The notes: a model not told the origin generated them from the sequence alone. Shown: positions 1 to 8,778, counted from the stretch's first letter. The stretch is DNA of 64,000 bases from Rufibacter sp. LB8 (GCF_014876185.1 NZ_JADALJ010000001.1:558001-622000), one strand, 5' to 3'. Program-made: numbers and translations.

Positions 1-848
1 CGGCCACCCATTTCATTGTCTGCGCCAACACGCTGGGCGGTTGCTACGGCTCTACGGGTCCGCTTAGTTTGAACCCAGACACCGGCAAACCTTATTACCA
101 CACGTTTCCGCAGCTTACTAATAGAGATGTAGCGCGGGCCTTTGATTACCTGCGCGAAGAACTGGGCATTGACCAGATTGATGTCTTGCTGGGTGGCTCT
201 TTGGGCGGGCAACATGCCTTGGAATGGTCCATCATTCGGCCGGAGGCGGTGAGGCGCCTGGTGCAGGTGGCCTCTAACGCGCAGCAAACGCCCTGGGGCA
301 TTGCCCTGAATGAAAGCCAGCGCATGGCCATTGAGCAAGACGTAACCTGGCAATTGAACACCGATGACGCCGGTCTGAACGGCATGAAAACGGCGCGTTC
401 CATCGCCTTACTTTCTTACCGCAACTACCAGGCTTACAACGGTGGCCAACAGGAGAACAGCCTTGAAAAGCTGAACCACTTCAGGGCGGCTACTTACCAG
501 CAATACCAGGGCGAAAAACTGGCCAACCGCTTTAATGCCTTTACCTACTGGCACCTCACCAAAATGATGGACAGCCACCACGTGGGCCGGGGCCGGGGCG
601 GCGTGGAAAATGCCCTGCGCCAGGTACTAGCCGAAACGTTGGTGATTGGCGTGGATTCTGATTTGCTGTTCCCCCTACCAGAGCAGCGGTTGGTGGCACG
701 GCACATTCCCAATGCCACGTTCCAGGTAATCAGGTCAGGTTTTGGGCACGACGGTTTTCTTTTGGAGGCTGGTCAGTTGCAGGAGGCACTAGAAACTTTT
801 TTAAAGAAAAAACCACAGAGAAAGACATGGATTCCAACCGTATTCTAA
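1..848 (+). CDS. metX: homoserine O-acetyltransferase MetX, 5' end cut by window
   Basis: Acylates homoserine with acetyl-CoA, the first committed step to methionine. The reading frame is open from base 3 and reads NTLGGCYGSTGP upstream of the first possible start codon (a TTG at 69), a family-typical stretch, so the real start lies before the window. An alpha/beta-hydrolase core follows: nucleophile elbow GGSLGG (Ser), a later GVDSDLLFP segment with the catalytic Asp, and GHDGFL with the catalytic His near the C-terminus. The last 22 bases overlap the start of hom, so the two genes are probably translationally coupled. Acetyl versus succinyl specificity cannot be settled from sequence alone; the family name is secure. 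Confidence 0.95.
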   Translation, partial: ATHFIVCANTLGGCYGSTGPLSLNPDTGKPYYHTFPQLTNRDVARAFDYLREELGIDQIDVLLGGSLGGQHALEWSIIRPEAVRRLVQVASNAQQTPWGIALNESQRMAIEQDVTWQLNTDDAGLNGMKTARSIALLSYRNYQAYNGGQQENSLEKLNHFRAATYQQYQGEKLANRFNAFTYWHLTKMMDSHHVGRGRGGVENALRQVLAETLVIGVDSDLLFPLPEQRLVARHIPNATFQVIRSGFGHDGFLLEAGQLQEALETFLKKKPQRKTWIPTVF

Positions 849-2077
849 AAATAGGCTTGTTCGGGTTTGGCTGCGTAGGGCAGGGGCTGTATGATATTCT
901 GGAGCGCGAAACCCAGTTGCCGTTTCAGATTGAGAAAATCTGCGTGAAAGACCCCACCAAGGTGCGTCCGCTAAGCCCGGAATATTTTACCTATGACGCC
1001 GAGGAAGTCTTGCAAGATGACCGGTTGGATCTGCTGGTGGAAGCCATTAGTGATGCCCAAGAAGCTTACCAGATTGTGACTGCCGCGCTCCGGAAAGGCA
1101 AACGCGTGGTCACCGCCAACAAAAAACTGGTGGCGTTCCATCTGCCCGAGTTGTTGGCGCTGCAGCAGGAATTTGGCGGCGTGCTGTTGTATGAAGCAGC
1201 AGTGGCCGGCGGCATTCCCATCATTAGAGCCGTGGAAGAATATTTCGCGAATGAACCTTTGGTGCGCGTACACGGCATTCTGAACGGTTCATCCAATTAC
1301 ATCCTGAGCCAGATTTTCCAGCAACAGAAGCCGTACCATGAAGCCCTGAAAGAAGCCCAGGACAAAGGCTTCGCCGAACTGGACCCGTGGCTGGACGTGG
1401 CCGGCGCCGATTCCCGGCACAAACTATGCATCTTAACGGCCCACGCCTTCGGGAGAACGCTGGCGCCGGAGGAAGTCGCTTTCTTCGGGATTGATTTCCT
1501 GGGCCAGCGCGACCTTGACTTCGCGAAGCACAACAATAGCAGCATTAAATTAATAGCCTCGGTGCACGTGACGCCAGAAGGAGAATTGGTGCCGTTGGTG
1601 CTGCCCAGCCTGGTAAAAGCCACTGATGACCTTAACGTTGTAGAGCAGGAATTCAACGGTGTGGTAGTGCAGGGAGCCTATTCTGGGCCGCAATTGTTCA
1701 AAGGCCGCGGCGCGGGCGGGCACCCCACGGGTGCGGCGGTGTTGTCTGATGTGATTTCCATCAGTAAAGACTACCAGTACGGGTACCGAAAATTAAACCA
1801 GACGCTAAGAATACCTGCCTTGGCGCTGGACCATACCCTTGAAGTGTACCTCAGAACATCAGACCCAGCTTTGTTTGACACTCTGGAATTAGAGCACCAG
1901 CAGATTATTGAGTGCGCGCCAGATGCCGAGGCCGTTGTGGGGACTGTTACCCTGGGGAATTTAGTGCAGCACCAGGACAAAATTCGCGAAGCCGGTGCTT
2001 TCATCCTGGCTCTTTCCTCAGATTTTACCAAAACAAAAGTGCAGAAACAGGAGAAGGCCGAAGCTGTTTTGTCATAA
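827..2077 (+). CDS. hom: homoserine dehydrogenase
   Basis: Reduces aspartate semialdehyde to homoserine with NAD(P)H, supplying threonine and methionine. 416 residues, the monofunctional length. Residues 10-22 hold the Rossmann motif GLFGFGCVGQGLY. The catalytic region has AAVAGGIPIIRA and HGILNGSSNYIL, followed by the substrate/metal segment ELDPWLDVAGADSRHK with the invariant Asp and Lys. KGRGAGGHPTGAAVLSD is the conserved loop before the C-terminal regulatory-type region. It overlaps metX by 22 bases and is followed by two hairpins. The metX-hom pairing makes methionine the likely main product of this operon. No lysine or threonine enzyme domain is fused to it. Confidence 0.95.
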   Translation: MDSNRILKIGLFGFGCVGQGLYDILERETQLPFQIEKICVKDPTKVRPLSPEYFTYDAEEVLQDDRLDLLVEAISDAQEAYQIVTAALRKGKRVVTANKKLVAFHLPELLALQQEFGGVLLYEAAVAGGIPIIRAVEEYFANEPLVRVHGILNGSSNYILSQIFQQQKPYHEALKEAQDKGFAELDPWLDVAGADSRHKLCILTAHAFGRTLAPEEVAFFGIDFLGQRDLDFAKHNNSSIKLIASVHVTPEGELVPLVLPSLVKATDDLNVVEQEFNGVVVQGAYSGPQLFKGRGAGGHPTGAAVLSDVISISKDYQYGYRKLNQTLRIPALALDHTLEVYLRTSDPALFDTLELEHQQIIECAPDAEAVVGTVTLGNLVQHQDKIREAGAFILALSSDFTKTKVQKQEKAEAVLS

Positions 2078-2080
2078 TTA

Positions 2081-2106
2081 AAAAGGTCATGCTTTCGGCC
2101 TTTTAA
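2081..2106 (+). terminator. putative intrinsic terminator after hom
   Basis: A short inverted repeat (AAAAGGTC / GGCCTTTT with one G-T pair) starts 4 bases past the hom stop and ends in a T/A-rich run. It is modest in strength, and a second hairpin follows about 35 bases later. Confidence 0.45.
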
Positions 2107-2137
2107 AGAAGCTTGTTTATAGGTTGGTTCGTTAGGC

Positions 2138-2176
2138 AAACGTCCGGTACCAGTTGGCACCGGGCGTTTTGTTTTT
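2138..2176 (+). terminator. second hairpin with T-run after hom
   Basis: AACGTCCGGT pairs with ACCGGGCGTT (one G-T pair) around an 8-base loop and runs straight into TTTTGTTTTT. This is the better intrinsic terminator for metX-hom. Confidence 0.6.
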
Positions 2177-2208
2177 AGGCTCATTTTCAGAAATGAAGCC
2201 AAAAACGG
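2171..2208. repeat. 40-bp palindrome family (P40), degenerate copy
   Basis: Related to the family consensus (left arm CCGTTTTCGGGCTCATTT, 4-nt centre, right arm AAATGAGCCCGAAAACGG), with the left end eroded and an AAGCC right-arm variant. It abuts the terminator above. The rest of the 2209-2340 gap has a short CCCCTTAAGGGG palindrome and no gene. Confidence 0.6.
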
Positions 2209-2345
2209 AAAGATAATTACGAAAAGATATAACCTGTCTAACGCAGGTTCCCCCCTTAAGGGGAGAATCCCCGTGTGGCAGGCGGGATACGGTCTGAGGT
2301 AGAAAGTTATTATTTGAAATGCTATTTAGGCTAGAAACAAAAAAT

Positions 2346-2385
2346 CCGTTTTCGGCCTCATTTCTGGAAATGAGGCCGAAAACGG
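2346..2385. repeat. P40 palindrome copy
   Basis: Perfect arms with a paired variant (GGCCTC on the left, GAGGCC on the right), centre CTGG. It lies between the convergent 3' ends of hom and lysA, 21 bases from the lysA stop. Confidence 0.9.
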
Positions 2386-2406
2386 AAATCTTGAAAAAGT
2401 AAAACC

Positions 2407-3552
2407 CTAGTCTACATACACGGCCTGCACGCGGTCACGCAAATTATACGCGGAGGCCATCACTTCGCCGTAGGCGCCGGCGGTTTTAATGGCTACCAAA
2501 TCGCCACGGTGGGTTTCTGGGAGTTCAATGCCTTTGGCGAAACAGTCAGAAGACTCGCAGATGGGGCCCACCACGTCATAGGTTTTGGCCGGGAGATTGC
2601 TGGTGAGGTTCTCAATTTTATGGTAAGCCTGGTACAGCGCCGGACGCATCAACTCGGTCATGCCCGCATCCAGAATCACGAAATTGGTTTTCTGCCCGTG
2701 CTTGAGGTACAAAACTTTGGAGATCAAACTTCCGCACTGCGCCACCAACGCCCGGCCCAATTCAAAATGGACTTGCTGGCCTGGCCTTTTGGTGAGCAAG
2801 CGGTTGAAAATGCCGAAGTATTCCTTGAAATCTGCGATGGGATGTTCTTCGGGCTGCTGGTAGTTCACGCCCAGGCCGCCGCCCACGTTCAGGTGCGGAA
2901 ACGTGTAGCCGCGGGCCTCAAACCAATCCTGCAGTTCATTCACGCGCCCGCACAGGTTCTCAAACGCCCGCAAATCTGTAATCTGCGACCCAATGTGGAA
3001 GTGCAAACCAATCAGTTTGATATTTGGCCAATGTGAGAAATTCGGCAACAGGTTTTCCAGTTCCCAGGTATTGATCCCGAATTTATTTTCCTCCAGGCCG
3101 GTGGTGATGTATTTGTGCGTATAGGCGTCAACGTTGGGGTTAATGCGCAGCGCCACCTGGGCAGTTTTGCCCTGGGCGGCCGCCAGTTCCTGAATCACCT
3201 CCAGTTCCTGCACAGACTCACAGTTAAAGCAGAAAATACCGGACTGCAAGGCCAGGTTGATTTCCGCGTCTGACTTGCCCACGCCCGCGAATACAATATT
3301 TTCCGGCGTAAAACCGGCTTCCAGGGCACGCTTCACTTCGTTGCCGCTCACGCAGTCCGCGCCAAAACCTCTTTCCAGAATCTCGGCCAGAATAGGGGCG
3401 TTGGCGTTGGCTTTGAGCGCATAATGCACGTGGTAGCCGTATTGCTGGGCCTCGGTTTTGGCTTGGTCTAAAGTAGTTCTGAGCAAACCCAGATCATAGA
3501 GATAAAACGGCGTGGCGTGTTTGGCTAGCACCGGTAAATGTTGCTTACTCAT
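2407..3552 (-). CDS. lysA: diaminopimelate decarboxylase
   Basis: PLP enzyme converting meso-diaminopimelate to L-lysine, the last step of lysine synthesis. I start it at the ATG whose first bases overlap the lysC stop (ATGAGTAA, 8-base overlap), preceded by AAAGGGG, which could serve as a ribosome site; an upstream in-frame ATG at 3585 is less likely. 381 residues. The PLP lysine is in HYALKANANAP, the phosphate-binding glycines in NVGGGLGVNY, and the active-site Cys in CESSDCFAKG. The usual EPGR is ELGR here, a mild deviation. It is second in a lysC-lysA operon, so aspartokinase activity is tied to lysine output. Confidence 0.95.
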   Translation of the reverse strand: MSKQHLPVLAKHATPFYLYDLGLLRTTLDQAKTEAQQYGYHVHYALKANANAPILAEILERGFGADCVSGNEVKRALEAGFTPENIVFAGVGKSDAEINLALQSGIFCFNCESVQELEVIQELAAAQGKTAQVALRINPNVDAYTHKYITTGLEENKFGINTWELENLLPNFSHWPNIKLIGLHFHIGSQITDLRAFENLCGRVNELQDWFEARGYTFPHLNVGGGLGVNYQQPEEHPIADFKEYFGIFNRLLTKRPGQQVHFELGRALVAQCGSLISKVLYLKHGQKTNFVILDAGMTELMRPALYQAYHKIENLTSNLPAKTYDVVGPICESSDCFAKGIELPETHRGDLVAIKTAGAYGEVMASAYNLRDRVQAVYVD

Positions 3553-4879
3553 GGCTTTTTCCCCTTTCTGAAAACACGCCTTCATTGATAGAAATCAGGG
3601 CTTTCTCTTTGTGTATAGTATTGACCAGCAAGCTGATGTTGTTTTTGCTTCCGCCATAAGAAATCATGCGCAACGGGATCTGGCTCAATGACTGCACCAC
3701 TTTTAAGGCGGCGCCAGGCTTGTCTTCCATAAAGTCACCCACCACGCAGACAATGGTCAACTCTGAGTCAATCTCCACGGTGCCAAAACGCTGTAAAGCC
3801 TCGGTGATTTCTGGCAAATACGTGGCATTGTCAATGGTCAAAGAAACGGCTACCTCAGAGGTGGTGATCATGTCAATGGGCGTCTTGAAACGTTCAAACA
3901 CCTCAAACACGCTGCGCAGGAAACCGTAGGCCAACAACATGCGGCTGGACTTTATCTTGATGGCGTAAATACCGTCTTTGGCCGCCACTGCCTTAATTTC
4001 CTTGCCCGTTCTTTTAGACGAAATAATGGTACCCGCCGCCTGGGGCTGCATGGTGTTCAACAAACGCACCGGAATGTTGTGCTGCTGCGCGGGCAAAATG
4101 CTGGACGGGTGCAGAATCTTCGCGCCAAAGTAAGCCAACTCCGCCGCCTCGTCAAACGACAGTTCGGCAATAGGGTAGGTGTTCTTGACCACGCGCGGGT
4201 CATTGTTGTGCATGCCGTCAATGTCGGTCCAGATCTGGATTTCCTGGGCGCGCACCGCCGCCCCCATCAAAGACGCCGAATAGTCACTGCCGCCCCGCTT
4301 GAGGTTGTCAATCTCGTTTCGGTGGTTTCGGCAGATGTAGCCTTGCGTGATGAACAAGTGGTGGTCTGGGTACTTGGCCAATTGTTTCTGCAGGTTCTCC
4401 CTGATGTAAGCTTGGTCGGGCTCGTCCTCGTCGGTGATTTTCATGAATTCCAACGCCGGCAACAGCACAGACGTCACCCCTTTCTCTTCCTGGAAAATCT
4501 GGAAAAGTTGGGTAGACAATAATTCGCCCTGCGCTAAAATGATTTTCTCAATGGCCGCGGAAAACGGTTTGTGCAGACACGCTCTTATATCTGCGAACAC
4601 CGTTTGCAGCACTTGGTGGCCTTTTTCTTTGGAATCGTCCTGTTTATATAATTCGGCAACCACCTGTTTATAGCGTTGCTCCAATTGGTCTGTGAGAACT
4701 AGAGCCTGCGCCACGTTTGCCTGCGCCAGCTGCTGCCCAATCTGCACCAGGTGGTTGGTAGTGCCCGACATAGCAGACAACACCACCAGCACCGGTTCCT
4801 GGGCCGGAATCAATTGCGAGACAGCCCCCATGCGCTCTGCTGAGCCAACAGAGGTGCCCCCGAATTTCATGATTTTCAT
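3545..4879 (-). CDS. lysC: aspartate kinase, monofunctional
   Basis: Phosphorylates aspartate, the entry step to lysine, threonine and methionine. The N-terminal catalytic motif KFGGTSVGS lies at residues 5-13, then the aspartate-binding region GGSDYSASLMGAAV and GAKILHPSS. The C-terminal third carries tandem ACT-type regulatory segments (around FLRSVFEVFERFKTPIDMI and a final VVGDFMEDKPGAALKVV), which usually give lysine feedback. The open frame extends upstream to 5020, but homology begins at MKIMKFGG, so I start at the ATG at 4879. That start has no Shine-Dalgarno sequence. About 444 residues, normal for a single-function enzyme. It overlaps lysA. Confidence 0.95.
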   Translation of the reverse strand: MKIMKFGGTSVGSAERMGAVSQLIPAQEPVLVVLSAMSGTTNHLVQIGQQLAQANVAQALVLTDQLEQRYKQVVAELYKQDDSKEKGHQVLQTVFADIRACLHKPFSAAIEKIILAQGELLSTQLFQIFQEEKGVTSVLLPALEFMKITDEDEPDQAYIRENLQKQLAKYPDHHLFITQGYICRNHRNEIDNLKRGGSDYSASLMGAAVRAQEIQIWTDIDGMHNNDPRVVKNTYPIAELSFDEAAELAYFGAKILHPSSILPAQQHNIPVRLLNTMQPQAAGTIISSKRTGKEIKAVAAKDGIYAIKIKSSRMLLAYGFLRSVFEVFERFKTPIDMITTSEVAVSLTIDNATYLPEITEALQRFGTVEIDSELTIVCVVGDFMEDKPGAALKVVQSLSQIPLRMISYGGSKNNISLLVNTIHKEKALISINEGVFSERGKSHE

Positions 4880-5068
4880 AGAAATAAAATAAACCTGCGA
4901 ATTTACAAAAGGAACCGGTACCAGCCTTGCAAATACGCCTTTCATTTCAAGAGATTTTCTCACAAAACCCCAAAGAAATTTCCCCTGATCTAAAAATGGT
5001 TTTGGCTGGCAACAAGGCATTTATAAAATAGAATTTGCCCTCACTTATTTGACCAAATCTTATCATTC

Positions 5069-5108
5069 CTGTTTTCGGCTTCAATTCCCAAAACGAGGCC
5101 AAAAACGG
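5069..5108. repeat. P40 palindrome, degenerate copy
   Basis: Starts CTGTTTTCGGCTTC and ends GAGGCCAAAAACGG; several arm mismatches. It lies in the 569-bp gap upstream of lysC, which otherwise holds only repeats. Confidence 0.65.
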
Positions 5109-5160
5109 AATCTCATCTCCCTCAAATTCCTAATTCTTAATTCCCAATTCTCAATTAAAA

Positions 5161-5243
5161 GTTGGGCGTGCCCCTGCGGGTCGGGCTATGCGCTGCAAGT
5201 CCTCGCTGGCGCTGCGGGCTTTCCGCTGCTATCCCTCACGCGG
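5161..5243. repeat. GC-rich dispersed repeat of Bacteroidota type
   Basis: A GC-rich block starting GTTGGGCGTGCCCCTGCGGG and ending GCTATCCCTCACGCGG, sharply unlike its AT-rich flanks. From memory, blocks of this form recur in intergenic regions of many Bacteroidota genomes. No open frame of note. Confidence 0.45.
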
Positions 5244-5269
5244 TGAAGATAAAACCAGATGGGTGAGTA

Positions 5270-5309
5270 CCGTTTTCGGGCTCATTTCCAGAAATGAGCC
5301 CGAAAACGG
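5270..5309. repeat. P40 palindrome copy
   Basis: Perfect consensus arms, centre CCAG, no arm extension. It lies 140 bases beyond the ketosynthase stop. The remaining 5310-5448 stretch holds only a weak hairpin (GGTTTAACTCCAGGGGTAAACC-like, near 5372). Confidence 0.9.
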
Positions 5310-5448
5310 GAAATGAAATCCTGTCTGCCGGAACAGGACCAAGACTCTTAATTTAGGAGTGCGCAGTTTGGGTTTAACTCCAGGGGTAAACCAAAGAAGT
5401 AAGGTAATTGCCCAAGCAAAGTTTAGACAGGGAAATGCATAAAAGTAC

Positions 5449-6648
5449 CTATTCAGATACCAAATGGCTTAACAAGATGCTGGCACAATTTCCCCCGAAA
5501 CCAGCCGCGTTCACCAAGAAATGTTGTTTGCTTTTGGCGCGACCAGAATTAGAAGTAAGATTTTCTACACCCAACAAATGACAAGCCGCCATTACCGACA
5601 AAGCCCCGGAAGCTCCTAAAGTGTGGCCAATCTGATTTTTAACAGTGTGCAAGGTGGGAAGAGAGTTCCCAAAAACCTGGTGCAACGCTTCCATTTCTGC
5701 GGCATCTCCGGCCTTGGTACCGGGCGCATGCACTAGAATTCCCTGTATGTGTTGGGGGCCTAGGTTTGCTTGGGCTAAAGCAGCCTGCATGGCCTTCTGA
5801 AAATGCTGTCCGTCTGGGGTAAGTCCAGTTTTGGAGGGCACTTTCTCAAATCCCAAACCCACGGCAGATACTACCAGCACCTGTGGTTGATTTAAGGTTT
5901 TCATCTCAGAGAGCGTCATGCGCTCCAGCGCGAACACAGCGGCACCTTCACCCAGCACAAAGGTGTTAAGGCCTTCTGAGTTCAAGGGGCGGCATGGATT
6001 ATTATCTGCGGAAAGCGTGGAATAAATGCCGATGGCTTTCATCTGGGCCACCGTGAACGGCGTCAAAGGTGCCTCGGTCCCGCCCACCATAAAGCGTTTT
6101 GCCAGGCCGCTCTTCAGCCAGGCCACGCCGTTGGCGAACGCCTGAATGGCGGTGCTGCAGGTCACCGAATGACTAATCACCGGGCCCGCCGCCTGTAAAT
6201 CCTGGGCTACCCAACTGGCAACATTCCCCAAAGTAGTGTTAGGAGAGGCGGCGGGAGACAATCTGCCGGTGGGATTTAAAAGATATTCCTGGTGGTACTG
6301 CTCAAACATACCCGTAGCGCCGCGCGAAGATCCTATGTTCACGCCCATGTCTTCCAGGTCTGCAGAAGTCCAGTTGGTTTCTTGCAGGGCTTGACGGGCC
6401 GCCACCATGGCGAGTTGCACCGATCGGTCAAGCGTGCCGTACACTGGGTTTTCTTGGACAAGAGCATGGATAGATGCTTCTCCAGAACTGGAAATTCTAC
6501 TGACTGGCGAAGGATCAGTGGCAGAAAAAGGGGAGAAAGTAGTTTTGCCCGAAGCCAACGTTTCCTTGACTTCTGAACTGGAACAGCCCAAACCCGAGAC
6601 CGACCCCATGCCTCTGATCACAATAAACTCCTGCTCGCTAGTACGCAT
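5449..6648 (-). CDS. FabF-like beta-ketoacyl synthase at end of biotin operon
   Basis: Thiolase-fold condensing enzyme related to KAS I/II, 399 residues from the ATG at 6648. The open frame extends 49 residues further upstream, but that part is translated repeat DNA. The nucleophile is Cys164 (SVTCSTA). The second active-site His is His342, with Lys337 (KNQIGHTLGASG). The first His of the family motif NAHGT is absent: the sequence reads VHAPGT (residues 306-311), putting Pro309 at the catalytic His position with a His two residues earlier. FGGNCAS near the C-terminus is the usual FGG loop. It follows bioA in the same direction, so a role in supplying the pimeloyl chain is plausible but inferred. 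Altered catalysis or a chain-length-factor-like role are alternatives. Confidence 0.85.
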   Translation of the reverse strand: MRTSEQEFIVIRGMGSVSGLGCSSSEVKETLASGKTTFSPFSATDPSPVSRISSSGEASIHALVQENPVYGTLDRSVQLAMVAARQALQETNWTSADLEDMGVNIGSSRGATGMFEQYHQEYLLNPTGRLSPAASPNTTLGNVASWVAQDLQAAGPVISHSVTCSTAIQAFANGVAWLKSGLAKRFMVGGTEAPLTPFTVAQMKAIGIYSTLSADNNPCRPLNSEGLNTFVLGEGAAVFALERMTLSEMKTLNQPQVLVVSAVGLGFEKVPSKTGLTPDGQHFQKAMQAALAQANLGPQHIQGILVHAPGTKAGDAAEMEALHQVFGNSLPTLHTVKNQIGHTLGASGALSVMAACHLLGVENLTSNSGRAKSKQHFLVNAAGFGGNCASILLSHLVSE

Positions 6649-6656
6649 CTGTTTTA

Positions 6657-6816
6657 GAGCTTGTTTAAATTTTGATTTAGCCAGCGAAAACAGGGAGCGA
6701 AAGGTTCTGGCGAAGCGTTTTTTGAGTAGCGTAGCAGCGCTACGGTGAGAGAAAAAGGCGATGCCAGGTTCTTTTGATGCCAGTTTGCAGTGCAAAAGGC
6801 AAATTTAAACATGCTC
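6657..6816. mobile_element. 160-bp MITE-like element with 17-bp terminal inverted repeats
   Basis: The ends read GAGCTTGTTTAAATTTT and, inverted, GAGCATGTTTAAATTTG (15 of 17 matching, with a perfect 10-bp GTTTAAATTT core). The inside holds GCGTAGCAGCGCTACG, another palindrome, and no gene. It sits between bioA and the ketosynthase, separating the last cistron from the rest. It adds an artificial N-terminal extension to the ketosynthase frame. Size and terminal repeats fit a non-autonomous miniature element; no transposase is nearby. Confidence 0.7.
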
Positions 6817-6854
6817 ATAGGGCTTATTTCCAATTTGGAGGTCAAAAACGCTCA

Positions 6855-8138
6855 TTATTGCACCAGTTTGCGCATGCCTTCCAGCGTGGAATACACTTTT
6901 TCTAACTGATTTTCTGTGATGCAGTAGGGCGGCAAGACATACACAATGTTGCCCAGCGGCCGCAAAAGAACCCCATTCTCTAAGGCGAAATTATAGAGTT
7001 TATCACGCAAAGAATGAAAATAGGACGTCTGCTCCACCGCGAACTCCACTGCCAGGATAGTACCCGTCTGCCGACACTCTTTTATGCCTGGCTGGTGCTC
7101 AAATTCTGTTTTGAAATTGGCGTGTGATGTTGAAATTCTATCCAAGTTTTTCTGAAATTCCAGATTTTCCACCAAGTCCAAACTGGCTAAAGCGGCGGCG
7201 CAGGCTACGGGGTTGGCCGTGTACGAATGCCCATGGAACAGGGCGCGGGTTTTGTCTTCGCTTAAAAAGGCATTGAAAATCTGTTGGGAAACGGTGGTCA
7301 CGCCCAAGGCCATGGTGCCGCCGGTAATGCCTTTTGAAAAGCACATCAAATCTGGTTGCTGCGTTAAGTAATCGGCGGCAAAGCGTTTTCCTGTGCGGCC
7401 GAAGCCTGTCATCACTTCGTCTTGAATACACAACACCTGGTGCTGGTGGCAAAGCGAAATAATCTGATCTAGGATTTCCGGTGCATACATGACCATACCG
7501 GCCGTGCCCAACACCAGAGGTTCATAGATAAAAGCGGCGCTGTCGCTTTGGGTTAAAAGTGCAGTAAGGGCATCTAGGGTTTCCATTTCACGGCCGGGCA
7601 CAGGCACGGGCAAAAAGGCCACGTCAAAAAGGTACTGCTGAAAAGGCTGCGTAAAAACGGAACGCTCGCTCACCGCCATCGCCCCGAACGTGTCGCCGTG
7701 GTAACTTCCTTCAAAGGCGATGATTTTGGTTTTGGGAATGCCTTGGTTGTACCAGAACTGCAGCGCCATTTTCAGGGCGACTTCCACCGCGGTGGAGCCA
7801 TTGTCTGTGTAAAAGACTTTCTTCTGGTTTTGGGGCAGCAGACAAAGCAACCGCTCGCTTAATTCCACGGCCGGTTCATGCGTGAACCCCGCAAAAATCA
7901 CGTGTTCCAGGGTTTGCAACTGCTGGGCCACGCGTTGCGCAATGTGTGGGTGCGCGTGCCCGTGCAGGTTCACCCACCACGAACTCACGGCGTCAATGTA
8001 TTCCTTTCCGTCTTCCGAATATAAAATCGCCCCTTCGCCCCGCACAATGCCTATGGGCGGCGGCGCGGTCTGCATCTGCGTGTAGGGGTGCCAGTTCACG
8101 GCCAAATCCCGCTCTGACAGATATTTAGTTTGGCTCAC
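6855..8138 (-). CDS. bioA: adenosylmethionine-8-amino-7-oxononanoate aminotransferase
   Basis: PLP aminotransferase making diaminopelargonate (DAPA) from KAPA with S-adenosylmethionine as amino donor. Motifs: WHPYTQM near the N-terminus, SSWWVNLHGHAHP (substrate-site aromatics), the cofactor Asp in QDEVMTGFGRTG, and the PLP lysine in CFSKGITGG. Start choice: a GTG at 8138 overlaps the bioD stop by 14 bases and gives 427 residues, the usual BioA length. An upstream ATG at 8192 would add 18 residues and a longer overlap. Fourth gene of the leftward biotin operon. Confidence 0.93.
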   Translation of the reverse strand: MSQTKYLSERDLAVNWHPYTQMQTAPPPIGIVRGEGAILYSEDGKEYIDAVSSWWVNLHGHAHPHIAQRVAQQLQTLEHVIFAGFTHEPAVELSERLLCLLPQNQKKVFYTDNGSTAVEVALKMALQFWYNQGIPKTKIIAFEGSYHGDTFGAMAVSERSVFTQPFQQYLFDVAFLPVPVPGREMETLDALTALLTQSDSAAFIYEPLVLGTAGMVMYAPEILDQIISLCHQHQVLCIQDEVMTGFGRTGKRFAADYLTQQPDLMCFSKGITGGTMALGVTTVSQQIFNAFLSEDKTRALFHGHSYTANPVACAAALASLDLVENLEFQKNLDRISTSHANFKTEFEHQPGIKECRQTGTILAVEFAVEQTSYFHSLRDKLYNFALENGVLLRPLGNIVYVLPPYCITENQLEKVYSTLEGMRKLVQ

Positions 8139-8778
8139 CCGCAAAGTAGTCTTTAAAGGTTTTGGCGTACCGCCGAATAGTGTACTGGTCAAACTCGTCT
8201 TCCCAGAGAATGGTGGGCAGGCGCTTCAACTTGGTGTAATACAGCACAAAATCCTCGGTAGAATCATTGGGTACGCCGTTGAAGATTATGCCCGCAATGG
8301 GAATTTTGCGGTAGCGCAGCACCTCCACCGTAGACAGCGTGTGGTTAATGCTGCCCAGGTAATTACGGGAAATCAAGATCACCTCCAGTTTCAGGCGTTG
8401 GATCAGGTCAATGATCAAATCGTTTTCGTTCAGGGGCACCATCACGCCGCCCGCGCCTTCCACAATTAAATGGTTCTGGGTCTCAGGGGCCTGAATTTTA
8501 TCTAAGGAAAGTCTGATCCCTTCAGCGGCGGCGGCAGTGTGCGGCGAGGCGGGCATCTTCAGGCGGTAGGCCTCAGGGTGAAACACGCTTTTGGAATTGG
8601 AGACCAGCCGCTGCACGGTGTGGGTGTCTGAATCATCAAGACTTCCGGCTTGTACAGGCTTCCAGTAATCTGCTTCCAGGGCCTGGGTAAGTACCGAGGC
8701 GGCCACGGTCTTCCCTACGTCTGTGCCAATGCCGGTGATGAAGTAGCGTTTGGGGTGCGTAGGGTAAGCAAATTCCAT
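8125..8778 (-). CDS. bioD: dethiobiotin synthetase
   Basis: ATP-dependent carboxylation and ring closure of DAPA to dethiobiotin. 217 residues. The P-loop GIGTDVGKT is at residues 16-24, the substrate/Mg segment is KPVQAGSLDDSDT, and VEGAGGVMVPL is the conserved Glu-Gly-Ala-Gly-Gly loop. The start overlaps the bioF 3' end by about 64 bases and its end overlaps bioA, so bioF, bioD and bioA are tightly packed. Confidence 0.95.
   Translation of the reverse strand: MEFAYPTHPKRYFITGIGTDVGKTVAASVLTQALEADYWKPVQAGSLDDSDTHTVQRLVSNSKSVFHPEAYRLKMPASPHTAAAAEGIRLSLDKIQAPETQNHLIVEGAGGVMVPLNENDLIIDLIQRLKLEVILISRNYLGSINHTLSTVEVLRYRKIPIAGIIFNGVPNDSTEDFVLYYTKLKRLPTILWEDEFDQYTIRRYAKTFKDYFAGEPN

Noticed and set aside
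4880-5020. N-terminal extension of aspartate kinase
   Set aside because: No family match before MKIMKFGGTSVG; the ATG at 4879 gives the normal length.
6649-6795. N-terminal extension of the ketosynthase
   Set aside because: The 49 codons are encoded by the miniature element; family homology begins at the ATG at 6648.
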